A stretch of DNA of 64,000 nt from an uncultured Pelagibacteraceae bacterium (lineage in GTDB: Bacteria > Pseudomonadota > Alphaproteobacteria > Pelagibacterales > Pelagibacteraceae). Made by a program: the position numbers and the translations under genes. Positions within the stretch are counted from its first letter, which is position 1. Every line of letters begins with the position of its first letter. The notes below the pieces were generated by a model, which was not told the DNA's origin, ran no database searches, and was given only the letters and a program-made list of their open reading frames with translations. The DNA is taken from the NCBI GenBank assembly GCA_905612235.1, contig CAJQRF010000003.1, positions 1 through 64,000 of the forward strand, read 5' to 3'. Shown here piece by piece: positions 9,553 to 19,682 of the stretch.

Positions 9553-9731
9553 TCTCCTCCTGTTAGACCTTTAATATAAGCTTATTATAAATAATTAAGT
9601 ATTAATTTCAATACAACAAAGGCGTTATTATATATAAACTTTCACTTTCTGATTGAAAAACAAAACTCTTAAACAATTCTCTTAAACAATTAGAGAGAAA
9701 TAAAAAAAACAGCTATATCTATATAAATATA

Positions 9732-9953
9732 ATGGTAGAAACAACTGAAGATAAAAAGAAATACAAACTTACACACAAACAAGTAGATAAAACTGTAGAC
9801 TCTCCATGTATCCAAGTTTGCGCGTATGATGAAAAAGAAGAATTTTGTATTGGATGCTATAGAACTAAACAAGAATTACAAGATTGGTGGATTATGACTA
9901 GAGAACAAAAGCTAGAAGCATTAAAAAAACTTGAGAACGGTTATGAAGATTAA
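9732..9953 (+). CDS. DUF1289 domain protein
   Basis: DSPCIQVCAYDEKEEFCIGCYRTKQEL..W cysteine pattern. Confidence 0.85.
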   Translation: MVETTEDKKKYKLTHKQVDKTVDSPCIQVCAYDEKEEFCIGCYRTKQELQDWWIMTREQKLEALKKLENGYED

Positions 9954-9959
9954 AGACAA

Positions 9960-11207
9960 CTAGCTATTGGGAATTAAAGGCACCCATTCAATAATGTCAC
10001 CTTTTTTAAATTTACCTTTTCCTTCAGGAAATATTCCCCAGCAATTTGCTTTGACAAATGATTTAATTTTATTTGATTGTTGTCCCGATAAAACCTCTAA
10101 TTGCACTAACCCTTTGCTGTTAATTTTCACAAAACAACGAACAAAATGCGTAAAATTCTTTATCTTGAAATACTTATTGCTCAGTTTGGCTGTAGACTTA
10201 TTTTCTATTTCCATGCCTAGACTTTTTCGAATCAATGGATAAACAAAAAAACGAAACCCTGCCGCTGCTGAAATAGGATTGCCAGGAAGACCAAAAAATA
10301 ATTTATTATTATTTTTAAACTTTGATAACATTATGGGTCTGCCAGGTTTAATTGCTACTCCTTTAAAACATTTTTTAAAACTAAATTTATCTATGAGTGT
10401 TGAAATAAAATCAAATTTTCCAGCAGAAATAGCGCCTGAAGTTACAATTATATCTGTATCTGAATCTTTTAATTTTTTTAAAATTTTATTAAGCTTTTCT
10501 GGGTTGCTATCTTTTATAATTCCACCATCAATAATATTAAAATGTAAATTTTCTCCAAACGCTTTGAAATAATGGTTATTTGAATTACGCACTTGCCAAG
10601 GCAATATACTTTTAGATTTGAAGCTTATTATTTCGTTGCCTGTAGACAGGAAGGTTATTTTTGGTTTTTTTTTAACTTCAATATCTTTAATTCCAAGAGT
10701 TGTTAGTGCCATAATATGTTTTGGTTGAATAACCTCTCCTTTTTTAACTACCAAATCTTTTAGTTGATAATCTTCCCCAGCAAATCGTATGAATGAAAAT
10801 TTTTTTACTTCTCTGTTGATTATAATATGAGTGGGCTTTCCTTTTGTTGGAAAGTATTTGGCTTTTTCAACAGCCAAAACTGAGTCAAATGGCTTAGGAA
10901 CTAAACCGCCTGTCATAATTTCTATTACGGAATCTTTGAAATAACTTTTTATCTTAGGGTTGTCTCCTGCTGCGATAGTTTTAATAATTTTAAATTTTTT
11001 TGGTTTTTTTATTGAAGTTTTTTTTGTTTCTTTGGCTATTACAGCAAAACCATCAAATGCAGTGTTATTATGCAGAGGATTGACTGAGGGAGATCTAATA
11101 TCAGAATCACAAATTCTATTTACTGAATTTAAAATAGAAATTTTTTCACTATTTATTTTTAAAGAAATTTTTTTTATTATATTTATAGCTTCTTTATACT
11201 GAATCAT
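9960..11207 (-). CDS. moeA: Molybdopterin molybdenumtransferase MoeA
   Basis: NTAFDGFAV, TSGAISAGKFDF, FGLPGNPISA. Confidence 0.94.
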   Translation of the reverse strand: MIQYKEAINIIKKISLKINSEKISILNSVNRICDSDIRSPSVNPLHNNTAFDGFAVIAKETKKTSIKKPKKFKIIKTIAAGDNPKIKSYFKDSVIEIMTGGLVPKPFDSVLAVEKAKYFPTKGKPTHIIINREVKKFSFIRFAGEDYQLKDLVVKKGEVIQPKHIMALTTLGIKDIEVKKKPKITFLSTGNEIISFKSKSILPWQVRNSNNHYFKAFGENLHFNIIDGGIIKDSNPEKLNKILKKLKDSDTDIIVTSGAISAGKFDFISTLIDKFSFKKCFKGVAIKPGRPIMLSKFKNNNKLFFGLPGNPISAAAGFRFFVYPLIRKSLGMEIENKSTAKLSNKYFKIKNFTHFVRCFVKINSKGLVQLEVLSGQQSNKIKSFVKANCWGIFPEGKGKFKKGDIIEWVPLIPNS

Positions 11208-11208
11208 T

Positions 11209-11745
11209 TTAAAGATTTAATGTTTTTTTTATCTTGTCTGGAATTCCGTCTGGGTTAATCCATAGACCTTTTTTACCACCAGATTTTACTAACAATTTTG
11301 TATTAGTAATTTTTAAATTTGGCTCTACAATTTTTGAAAGATCATAAATAGCTAGTAGCGCTGAACTTACTCCCGATAAAGCTTCCATTTCTACACCTGT
11401 TTTAGAATTTGCTGAAACTAAACAATAAACAATGATTGAATATTTTTTTTCATCAATTTCTGTATGTAAAGAAATATGGTCTAAGGGTAATGGATGACAA
11501 AGAGGTATTAGTTCACTTGTTTTTTTTACACCATTAATTCCTGCAACTTCAGCAATAGAAAGTGGGTCACCTTTGGGCATTTTTTTAATTTTAATAAGTT
11601 CAATTACCTGTGATCCTAAGATTATTTCACCTGTAGCTAATGCTTTACGATGAGTTGCGTCTTTGCTGCTAACATCAACCATTTTGTAGCCAGATGTTGA
11701 AAATATCTTATTTAAAGAGTCTTCTATTTTATTATTTTTATTCAT
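11209..11745 (-). CDS. moaC: Cyclic pyranopterin monophosphate synthase MoaC
   Basis: IPLCHPLPL, TGVEMEALSGVS, KSGGKKG. Confidence 0.95.
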   Translation of the reverse strand: MNKNNKIEDSLNKIFSTSGYKMVDVSSKDATHRKALATGEIILGSQVIELIKIKKMPKGDPLSIAEVAGINGVKKTSELIPLCHPLPLDHISLHTEIDEKKYSIIVYCLVSANSKTGVEMEALSGVSSALLAIYDLSKIVEPNLKITNTKLLVKSGGKKGLWINPDGIPDKIKKTLNL

Positions 11746-12358
11746 TTATTTTTAAGCTTAATTTTTTTGCAAACTCCAAATCTGCATCAGTATTTATGTT
11801 AAAAAATGGATCATATTTTTTAAATTTAAATTCTAAATTTTTTATACTATTCGTTTTTGTCCAGTCCTGAACTTTTCTAACTTTATTATTAACTAGGTCA
11901 TTATGAAGTTTGTCATAAAGATCTAATGACCACAAACCAAAAATATTATGCTTACGACCGTGAGAACTTGCGCAAAGTATTAGAGATTCCTTTTTTTTTG
12001 ACTCTTCAATAAATTTTGAAATAACAGCTTCAGGGAAAAAAGGAGTGTCACAAGGAAAAGTTGCAACCCAAGAACAATTAGGAGAATTTTCTTTCGCCCA
12101 CTTCATTGCTGTAAGAATTCCTACCAAAGGTCCAAGCTGCCCATTAATGCAATCTTTTACTGTTATTAAATTATTTTTAGTAAAAAATTCATTTTCTTGA
12201 TTTGTTATTATAATTAAATCTTTTAAATATTTTTTTACTTTTTGAATTGTGTAATCAATAAGTTTCATATTATTAAGTTCAAGAAAAAGTTTATCTTTTC
12301 CCATTCTTTTTGATTTGCCGCCAGCAAGGATTGCTCCAAGTATATTGTGTTCGTTCAT
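11738..12358 (-). CDS. mobA: Molybdenum cofactor guanylyltransferase MobA (start moved from 12436)
   Basis: MNEHNILGAILAGGKSKRMGKDKL; FPCDTPFF. Confidence 0.88.
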   Translation of the reverse strand: MNEHNILGAILAGGKSKRMGKDKLFLELNNMKLIDYTIQKVKKYLKDLIIITNQENEFFTKNNLITVKDCINGQLGPLVGILTAMKWAKENSPNCSWVATFPCDTPFFPEAVISKFIEESKKKESLILCASSHGRKHNIFGLWSLDLYDKLHNDLVNNKVRKVQDWTKTNSIKNLEFKFKKYDPFFNINTDADLEFAKKLSLKINE

Positions 12359-12398
12359 AAAACAAATTATAAATGTTAAAGAAAATACAATAAACAAA

Positions 12399-12797
12399 AT
12401 GATAGATAAAGAAATCATAAAAATAGCTTCCAACACAGAAAATCATGGTGTGCTTGATAATCACACTCATTTTTCAAAGCTTAAAAATGCTATCTGCGGC
12501 GATGAGATGAAAGTTTATTTATTAGTTAAAAATAATAAAATAATAAATTTTAAATACGAGTGTGAATCTTGCATTTACTGTCAAGCATCAGTGAGCCTTC
12601 TCTCAAAAAATGCAAAAAACAAATCCATTGAAAATATTAAAAATTTTGCTTTAACTGCAAAAAATTCTTTTAGTGTAAATTCTACATTTAATAATGATTG
12701 GAAAGATTTTAATAAAATAATAACCATTAATAATATTGCTAGAAAAGAATGTTTATTACTACCTATTAATGCTGCTGTAGATGCATTAAGTAACTAA
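12399..12797 (+). CDS. IscU/NifU-like Fe-S scaffold family protein (start moved from 12315)
   Basis: HFSKLKNAICGDEMKVYLLVKNNKIINFKYECESCIYCQASVSLLSK. Confidence 0.7.
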   Translation: MIDKEIIKIASNTENHGVLDNHTHFSKLKNAICGDEMKVYLLVKNNKIINFKYECESCIYCQASVSLLSKNAKNKSIENIKNFALTAKNSFSVNSTFNNDWKDFNKIITINNIARKECLLLPINAAVDALSN

Positions 12798-12803
12798 ATA
12801 ATT

Positions 12804-13295
12804 ATGAATTTAAGAAAAATAATTTGTTGGCCACCCTTATTAGCCGGTATAGGAGCTGGAGTAACTATAGTAATACTTGGATTCATTACTTACGAGTCTA
12901 TTCTATCTGACACCAATTATGGTCTTTGGCTTTTTGCGTCTTTTGGATCTTCGGTAGTAATAGTTTTTGGTTATCCTGATAATGTTTTTGCGCAGCCTAA
13001 AAATTTATTTTTTGGCCATTTACTAACATCATTTATAGGTATTTTTTTTCTAACATTTTTTGAAGTAAATTTTATTACAATAGGTATAGCTGTTGGAATT
13101 GCAGTTATGCTTATGATTGCTTTAAAAATTACACACCCGCCTGCGGGAGGAAATCCTATAGCTGTTATGCTTGGTGGTGTTTCTTTTCAGTTTTTAATAT
13201 TCCCTGTTATGGTGGGAGCAATAACAATTATTATTGGCGGCATAATCTACAATAGTTTAATTTTAAAAAGAAAATATCCAATTTCTTGGAAATAG
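12804..13295 (+). CDS. HPP family membrane protein
   Basis: THPPAGGNPIAVMLGG. Confidence 0.85.
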   Translation: MNLRKIICWPPLLAGIGAGVTIVILGFITYESILSDTNYGLWLFASFGSSVVIVFGYPDNVFAQPKNLFFGHLLTSFIGIFFLTFFEVNFITIGIAVGIAVMLMIALKITHPPAGGNPIAVMLGGVSFQFLIFPVMVGAITIIIGGIIYNSLILKRKYPISWK

Positions 13296-13351
13296 TTATC
13301 TTATTTTTTTAAAAGATTGCTCAAATCTATCTCCTCTAATACTATTAAAAT

Positions 13352-14194
13352 ATGAATTCAAAATATCAAACTATAAAGTATAAAGGAAATAAACCATCGA
13401 CTGTAAATGATTTGGTTTCTATTGAAGAACCTCTAGAAATGTCAGTGCGTTACAAAAAAAATAAAAAGTGGATAAATGATTCAATTTCAATAACGATGCG
13501 AACACCTAAATATGATGAAGATTTAATTGTAGGTTTGTTATTTTGTGAAGGAATTGTTAGTAAAATATCTGAAGTAGAACAAATAGAATTTTTGGGTGAT
13601 GAGGTTGGTAAATTTAAAATTCAAAATAAAATTCAAATAACTTTAAATAATGGCGAAAACCTTGATATTAAACATCTTAGAAGAAATTTTTTAACAAATT
13701 CGAGTTGTGGCGTTTGTGGAAAAACGTCAATGGATTCATTAGAAATAATTTGTAAAACTAAAATAAACAAAGATAGTCCTAAAATTAAAAGTTCTCTAAT
13801 AACTGAGGTTCCTAATATTTTAAGACAAAACCAGTCAGAATTTTCAAAAACAGGAGGAATACATGCAAGCGCACTTTTTAATACCGATGGAAAGCCTTTG
13901 GTAATTAGAGAGGATGTTGGTAGACATAACGCTTTGGACAAAGTAATTGGTCACAGTTTTAAAAATTCTATTTTTGATACAAGGAATCAATTTATAGCTT
14001 GTTCAGGTAGGTTAAGTTTTGAATTAGTCCAAAAAAGCCTAATGGCAAATATTGGCTTGTTAATGGGCGTGGGTGCGCCAACAAGTCTTGCTATAGACTT
14101 GGCAAAACGGTCTGATATGACATTAATTGGTTTTGTTAAATCAGATAGTTTTAATATATATTGTGGTGAAAATAGAATTTTAAAAATAAATTAA
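13352..14194 (+). CDS. fdhD: Formate dehydrogenase accessory sulfurtransferase FdhD
   Basis: SSCGVCGK, TGGIHASALF, REDVGRHNALDKVIG. Confidence 0.95.
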   Translation: MNSKYQTIKYKGNKPSTVNDLVSIEEPLEMSVRYKKNKKWINDSISITMRTPKYDEDLIVGLLFCEGIVSKISEVEQIEFLGDEVGKFKIQNKIQITLNNGENLDIKHLRRNFLTNSSCGVCGKTSMDSLEIICKTKINKDSPKIKSSLITEVPNILRQNQSEFSKTGGIHASALFNTDGKPLVIREDVGRHNALDKVIGHSFKNSIFDTRNQFIACSGRLSFELVQKSLMANIGLLMGVGAPTSLAIDLAKRSDMTLIGFVKSDSFNIYCGENRILKIN

Positions 14195-14195
14195 T

Positions 14196-15854
14196 ATGTC
14201 AAAAAATATAAGCAAACTCTCTGGAAGAAAAGGCCTTAAAAATAATCTCTTTCAACGAATGATTGATATAACGAGCAAATCTAAAAACGGTAAAGATATT
14301 AAACAACTAGCTGATGAATATAATGTTGGAATGTCAACTATACACGGTGCGGAAAGTTTTTATGAATTTTTAAGACCTGAGCATAAAGAAAAAAAAGCCT
14401 GGGTATGCAATGGCAGTGCATGTATGTGTGCTGGAAATCAAGATGCACTTAAAGAAAAGTTAGTTGATAAATTAGGTAAAGATAAAGTTGGAGAAATGTT
14501 TTGTTTAGGTCATTGTTACGAAAATACAGCTTTTCATTACAATGGTTACAATTACTCAGGAAAAGACATTGATCAAATTGATGAAATTATAAAAGGGAAA
14601 AAGATAAATGAAAAAAATATTAATTCAGTAAGTCATGCAACAACAAGCATATTGATGGGTGAGGACTTGTCTTCTATTGAAAAATTTAAAGATTTGCTAT
14701 TACAAACTTTAAAAAAAGATAAACAAGATACTCTTAAAACTATAACTGAATCAAACCTTTGTGGTAGAGGTGGAGCAGGTTTTCCAACTGGAATGAAATG
14801 GAATTTTTGTAGCAAAGAAAAAGAGAAAAAAAAATATGTGATATGTAATGCAGACGAAGGAGACTCGGGCGCTTTTTCTGATAGATATCTCTTGGAAGAC
14901 CAACCTCTTAAAGTTCTATTTGGAATGATTGCTTGTGCTTATATTATAGGAAGCGACGAAGGTGTCCTTTATATTAGAGGCGAATATCCAAAATCAATCG
15001 AGATCATTAATGGCACAATCAACGAATTAAAAAAATTAAATCTTCTAGGTAAAAATATTTTAGGTACTGATTTTTCTTGTGATTTATATATTTGTATTGG
15101 TCAAGGCGCCTACATATGTGGAGAAGAAACTGCTTTGATAGCATCTATTGAAGGAAGAAGAGCTGAAGTTGATGTTCGTCCACCTTTTCCAACAGTTGAA
15201 GGATTATATAAAAAACCAACTGTAGTTAACAACGTGGAAACTTTGGCGGCAATAGCTTCTATACTAAAACATGGAGCTAAGTCTTTTTCATCTATAGGCA
15301 ATATCAAATCCGCAGGAACTAAACTTGTGTGTTTAGATAGTTTATTTAAAAATCCTGGTGTTTATGAAATGGATATGGGAACTCCTATGAAAAAAATAAT
15401 TTACGATATTGGTGGTGGGTTTATTGAACCTGTAAAAGCTTTGCAAGTTGGAGGGCCATTAGGTGGTGTAATTCCAATCGAAGAAGTTGAAAAACTAAAT
15501 TTAGATTTTCAAGAATTTACTAAAGCTGGTTTTATGCTGGGGCATGGCAGTATTGTGAGTATTCCAAAAAGTTTTAATATGATCGAGTACATACATCATT
15601 TATTTAAATTTACTGCAGAGGAATCTTGTGGAAAATGCTTTCCTGGAAGGCTTGGCTCTTATCGAGGTAAAGAAATGTTTGATCAAGCTGTTAATAAAAC
15701 GAATAAAATTCCAATGAAGCTTTTAAATGAACTTCTTGTTACTATGCAAAAAGGTAGTTTATGTGCTCTTTGTGGAGCTATTCCGGTGCCTATTCAAAAC
15801 ATATTAAAATATTTTACCCATGAATTTAAAACTGATATAAACCAGGAAGCTTAG
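14196..15854 (+). CDS. NAD-dependent formate dehydrogenase, fused FdsG(NuoE-like)-FdsB(NuoF-like) subunit
   Basis: N-terminal NuoE-like CNGSACMCAG / CLGHCYENTA then NuoF-like GRGGAGFPTGMKW, NADEGDSGAFSDR, EESCGKCFPGR. Confidence 0.9.
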   Translation: MSKNISKLSGRKGLKNNLFQRMIDITSKSKNGKDIKQLADEYNVGMSTIHGAESFYEFLRPEHKEKKAWVCNGSACMCAGNQDALKEKLVDKLGKDKVGEMFCLGHCYENTAFHYNGYNYSGKDIDQIDEIIKGKKINEKNINSVSHATTSILMGEDLSSIEKFKDLLLQTLKKDKQDTLKTITESNLCGRGGAGFPTGMKWNFCSKEKEKKKYVICNADEGDSGAFSDRYLLEDQPLKVLFGMIACAYIIGSDEGVLYIRGEYPKSIEIINGTINELKKLNLLGKNILGTDFSCDLYICIGQGAYICGEETALIASIEGRRAEVDVRPPFPTVEGLYKKPTVVNNVETLAAIASILKHGAKSFSSIGNIKSAGTKLVCLDSLFKNPGVYEMDMGTPMKKIIYDIGGGFIEPVKALQVGGPLGGVIPIEEVEKLNLDFQEFTKAGFMLGHGSIVSIPKSFNMIEYIHHLFKFTAEESCGKCFPGRLGSYRGKEMFDQAVNKTNKIPMKLLNELLVTMQKGSLCALCGAIPVPIQNILKYFTHEFKTDINQEA

Positions 15855-15861
15855 AGGAATA

Positions 15862-18663
15862 ATGAAAAACGGAAAAAACGGATCAAATGGAAGAGGCCAT
15901 AAATTTGCATATATTAATGGTGTGGCGCACGAAATTAAATCAGATCATACTTCTGTTTTAAAGTTTGTTAAGGAGCATATTAGTGAAAAAGAAATTCCTA
16001 GCTTGTGTGATGACCCAAATTTAGCTCCTTATGGTGCATGCAGAGTTTGTTCAGTTGATGTTGCTCTTAAAAAAGATGGACCAACAAGAACGGTGGCTTC
16101 GTGCCATACGCCGGTAACTGAAGGGTCTTATATAATTACTCAAAATGAAGATTTAACAAAGCTTAGAAAAAATATTGTAGAACTTGTTCTTACTGATCAT
16201 CCAATGACATGTTCGACATGTGAAGTAAATAATAACTGTGAATTGCAAACAGTTGCTAATGATTTAAATATTAATAACCACAGATATAACAAACCTAAAC
16301 AAAATAAAGGAACCCCTAAAGATACTTCTCACGCATATATGAGAATGAATTTAGATAACTGTATTAATTGTGGTCGTTGCGTGAGAGCATGTGACGAAAT
16401 TCAAGGTTCATTTGTTTTAACAATGAGTGGAAGAGGCTTTGATTCCAAAATTACAACGGATAATGATTTAATGTTTGGTGACTCTTCTTGTGTTTCTTGT
16501 GGAGCTTGCGCACATACTTGTCCAACTGACGCTATATCAGATGTTTTTGCATCTAAATCAGCTGACTATGATGAAAAAGTTAGAACAACTTGTTCTTATT
16601 GCGGAGTGGGATGTAATTTAGAAGCATCAATAAAAAATGGTAAGGTTATTTCAATAGATACTCCCAAACAAACTGAAGTGAATGCAGGTCATACCTGTTT
16701 AAAAGGTAGATATGCGTTTGGGTTTTATGATCATGCAGACAGATTAAGAAATCCTTTAATAAAAAGAAACGGAAAGTTTGAAAAAGCATCGTGGGATGAA
16801 GCTTATGATTTCATTAAAAATAAACTAGAAAAAATAATAAAAGAAAACGGACCTGATGCTATTGCGGGCATTTCATCAGCAAGATGTACTAATGAAGAAA
16901 ATTATGTTTTTCAAAAAATGATTAGAGCTGCAATAGGAACAAATAATATCGATTGTTGTGCTAGAATTTGTCATTCACCAACGGCTTGGGGTATGCAACA
17001 AACGTTTGGAACAGGCGCCGCAACAAACTCGACGGAAGACATTTATCATGCAGATCTATTTTTGATAATTGGTGCAAATCCAACAAATGCACACCCTGTG
17101 ACTGGATCAAAGATTAAACAACAAGTAATGAAAGGTAAAAAACTTATAGTTTTAGACCCTGTAACAACTGATGTTGCTAAATTAGCAGATTATCATATTA
17201 AGCTAAGACCTGGAACAAATGTGGCGGTTTTAAATATGATGTTATATTTCATCATAGAATCCAAATTACATAAAGAAGATTTTATTTTAAGTAGAACAGA
17301 AGGTTTTGAAAAATTTGTTAAAGAAATTAAAAAATTAGATATTGATCACTTAGCTAAAGTAGCTGGAGTTGATAAACAACAAGTAAAAGACGCTGCAATA
17401 GCTTATGCAACTGCGAAAAACTCAATGGAATTTCATGGTTTAGGAGTCACTGAGCAACAGCAAGGATCAAAAACTGTAATGTTAATTGCAGATCTTGCTA
17501 TGATAACTGGAAATATTGGAAGACCAGGCGTTGGTGTAAATCCGTTAAGAGGTCAAAATAATGTTCAAGGGGCAGCTGATATGGGTTGCCAACCACATCA
17601 AGGAGCTGGGTATTTTCCTGTCGCAGATGAAAAGATTCAAAATTTTTATACTGAAAAATATGGTGTTGTTCACCCAACAAAAGCTGGATTAAAAATTCCA
17701 GAAATTTTTGATGCAGCAATTAGCAAAGAAGTAAAAGCTGTATGGATTATTGGTGAGGACGTAGTACAAACAGATCCCAATAGCGCCCACGTTGCTAAAG
17801 CTATGAATTCATTAGACTTACTAGTTGTTCAAGAAATATTTATGAGCGAAACTGCAAAACATGCAGATGTGGTTTTGCCTGGAACAACTTTCTTAGAAAA
17901 AGATGGCACCTTCACGAATACTGAAAGAAGAGTTCAAAGAGTTAATAGAGCAGTAGAACCTCTTCCAGGAACAAAACCAGATGGAGTTATTGTAACAGAA
18001 ATGATGCAGAAACTTGGCTACAATCAACCAATATATGATGCTGATCAAGTCTTAGCTGAAATTGCAGATGTAGTTCCTTTCTTTAAAGGGATTACACGAG
18101 AAAGACTTGGAAAATTAGGATTACAATGGCCGGTAAAAGAAGATGGCACAGATACAAAAATTTTACACCAAAAAGAATTTAAAATAGGAAAAGGTAGACT
18201 TAAGTATTTTGACTGGAAAGAGAGTGCAGAGATAGAAGAAAATAAAAAAGACTATCCGTTAATACTAACTACAAGTCGAGTGTTGGCACACTACAATGCG
18301 TCCACCATGACGAAAAGAACCAAAAATATTAAAATTGTAGATGAAGACATTTTATTACTTCATCCAAAAGATGCAGAAAGTAGAGAATTAAATACTGGTG
18401 ATATAGCAAGGCTTTACTCAGGAAGAGGCGAAGTATCTTTGAAAGTTGAAGTTACTGATAGAGTTAAAGAAGGCGTGGTATTTACCACTTTCCATTTCCC
18501 AGAACATATGGTCAATATGGTGACAGGTCATGGAAAAGATGAAGAAACAATGTGTGCAGAATATAAGGTTTCTTCAGTAGAAGTACAAAAAATATCAAAT
18601 CAATTTAAAACAGAAGTTTCAACCGAAAAAGAAGTTGAAATAATAAAAGAAGCTTCAATTTAG
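15862..18663 (+). CDS. fdsA: NAD-dependent formate dehydrogenase alpha subunit (FdsA-like)
   Basis: N-terminal 2Fe-2S/4Fe-4S NuoG-like region, CSYCGVGCNL, DCCARICHSPT (Cys, not Sec). Confidence 0.93.
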   Translation: MKNGKNGSNGRGHKFAYINGVAHEIKSDHTSVLKFVKEHISEKEIPSLCDDPNLAPYGACRVCSVDVALKKDGPTRTVASCHTPVTEGSYIITQNEDLTKLRKNIVELVLTDHPMTCSTCEVNNNCELQTVANDLNINNHRYNKPKQNKGTPKDTSHAYMRMNLDNCINCGRCVRACDEIQGSFVLTMSGRGFDSKITTDNDLMFGDSSCVSCGACAHTCPTDAISDVFASKSADYDEKVRTTCSYCGVGCNLEASIKNGKVISIDTPKQTEVNAGHTCLKGRYAFGFYDHADRLRNPLIKRNGKFEKASWDEAYDFIKNKLEKIIKENGPDAIAGISSARCTNEENYVFQKMIRAAIGTNNIDCCARICHSPTAWGMQQTFGTGAATNSTEDIYHADLFLIIGANPTNAHPVTGSKIKQQVMKGKKLIVLDPVTTDVAKLADYHIKLRPGTNVAVLNMMLYFIIESKLHKEDFILSRTEGFEKFVKEIKKLDIDHLAKVAGVDKQQVKDAAIAYATAKNSMEFHGLGVTEQQQGSKTVMLIADLAMITGNIGRPGVGVNPLRGQNNVQGAADMGCQPHQGAGYFPVADEKIQNFYTEKYGVVHPTKAGLKIPEIFDAAISKEVKAVWIIGEDVVQTDPNSAHVAKAMNSLDLLVVQEIFMSETAKHADVVLPGTTFLEKDGTFTNTERRVQRVNRAVEPLPGTKPDGVIVTEMMQKLGYNQPIYDADQVLAEIADVVPFFKGITRERLGKLGLQWPVKEDGTDTKILHQKEFKIGKGRLKYFDWKESAEIEENKKDYPLILTTSRVLAHYNASTMTKRTKNIKIVDEDILLLHPKDAESRELNTGDIARLYSGRGEVSLKVEVTDRVKEGVVFTTFHFPEHMVNMVTGHGKDEETMCAEYKVSSVEVQKISNQFKTEVSTEKEVEIIKEASI

Positions 18664-18668
18664 ATTTT

Positions 18669-19682
18669 TTATTTCTCTAACAGTTCATTAATATTTTTAT
18701 CTAACTGTAATTCAAAATTTTTATCATTTCCTGGATTTGCAGAGCAATGCCCAAAATGAGAATCTATGGGTTTTAAAACAGAATTTGCAATATATTTAGC
18801 TTCGATTTCATTATCTTTAGTTCTAAAGTATAAATCTTGATTACAAGGCATCAAAATTGTTCGAGCTTTAATTGATTTTAATGCTTTTTTAAAATCATTA
18901 TTATAAATTGGTCCATCACTAATATCTGTAGCTTGCCAGGTTTTAATTTTAGCTAATAAGTTATTTGCATCCCAGTTTTTAACATGGTCATCTTCCCAAT
19001 CTTTAAGTAGTTCTTCTGCTGTTTCAAATCCTAGTTTTTTAAAAAGCTTTTCTCTAAAAAAATCCTGTGAAAATGCCCAACCAGCGTATACTCTACCAAA
19101 AGCTTTTAGCCCTACAATTGGAGGTGACTTGTAGTTCCCATTATTCCAATTTTTATCTGCAATAAGCGCGGCTTTAACACCTTCTAAAAAAACATGATTA
19201 TGTATAGACGTCTTTGCTGCGGCACAAAATGGTAGAATGGATTTAACCATATCAGGAAATTGAGCTGCCCATTGATAGGCTTGGCAGCCAGCCATTGACC
19301 AGCCAGTTACTAAAGCAATTTTGTTTATTTTTAACTTTTGAGTGATTAGTTTTTGTTGACAGCTAATATTATCCCACAGTGTTATGTCAGGAAAACGTGG
19401 TCCGTCTTGAAGATTTTTACTATTGTTGGGTGATGACGAAAAACCATTTCCAAACATATCTATTGAAATAATAAAATATTTATTTGGATCAATAGCTCTA
19501 TCTGGTCCAAAAAACCCTTCGTTTCTCTTATGCGTACCAGTATAGAAAGTAGGGAGAACTATAACATTATCTGAAGTTTTATTTAAAGTTCCGTATGTTT
19601 TATAAGTTAACTTTGCAGATTTTAAAATTTTTCCCGAAAGAAGCTTTACATCTCCTAAATCAAAAGTCTCATAATCTTTCAT
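18669..19682 (-). CDS. MetX-like alpha/beta hydrolase fold protein
   Basis: GWSMAGCQAYQWA nucleophile elbow; LTYKTYGTLN N-terminus as in homoserine acetyltransferase family; SHFGHC. Confidence 0.82.
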   Translation of the reverse strand: MKDYETFDLGDVKLLSGKILKSAKLTYKTYGTLNKTSDNVIVLPTFYTGTHKRNEGFFGPDRAIDPNKYFIISIDMFGNGFSSSPNNSKNLQDGPRFPDITLWDNISCQQKLITQKLKINKIALVTGWSMAGCQAYQWAAQFPDMVKSILPFCAAAKTSIHNHVFLEGVKAALIADKNWNNGNYKSPPIVGLKAFGRVYAGWAFSQDFFREKLFKKLGFETAEELLKDWEDDHVKNWDANNLLAKIKTWQATDISDGPIYNNDFKKALKSIKARTILMPCNQDLYFRTKDNEIEAKYIANSVLKPIDSHFGHCSANPGNDKNFELQLDKNINELLEK

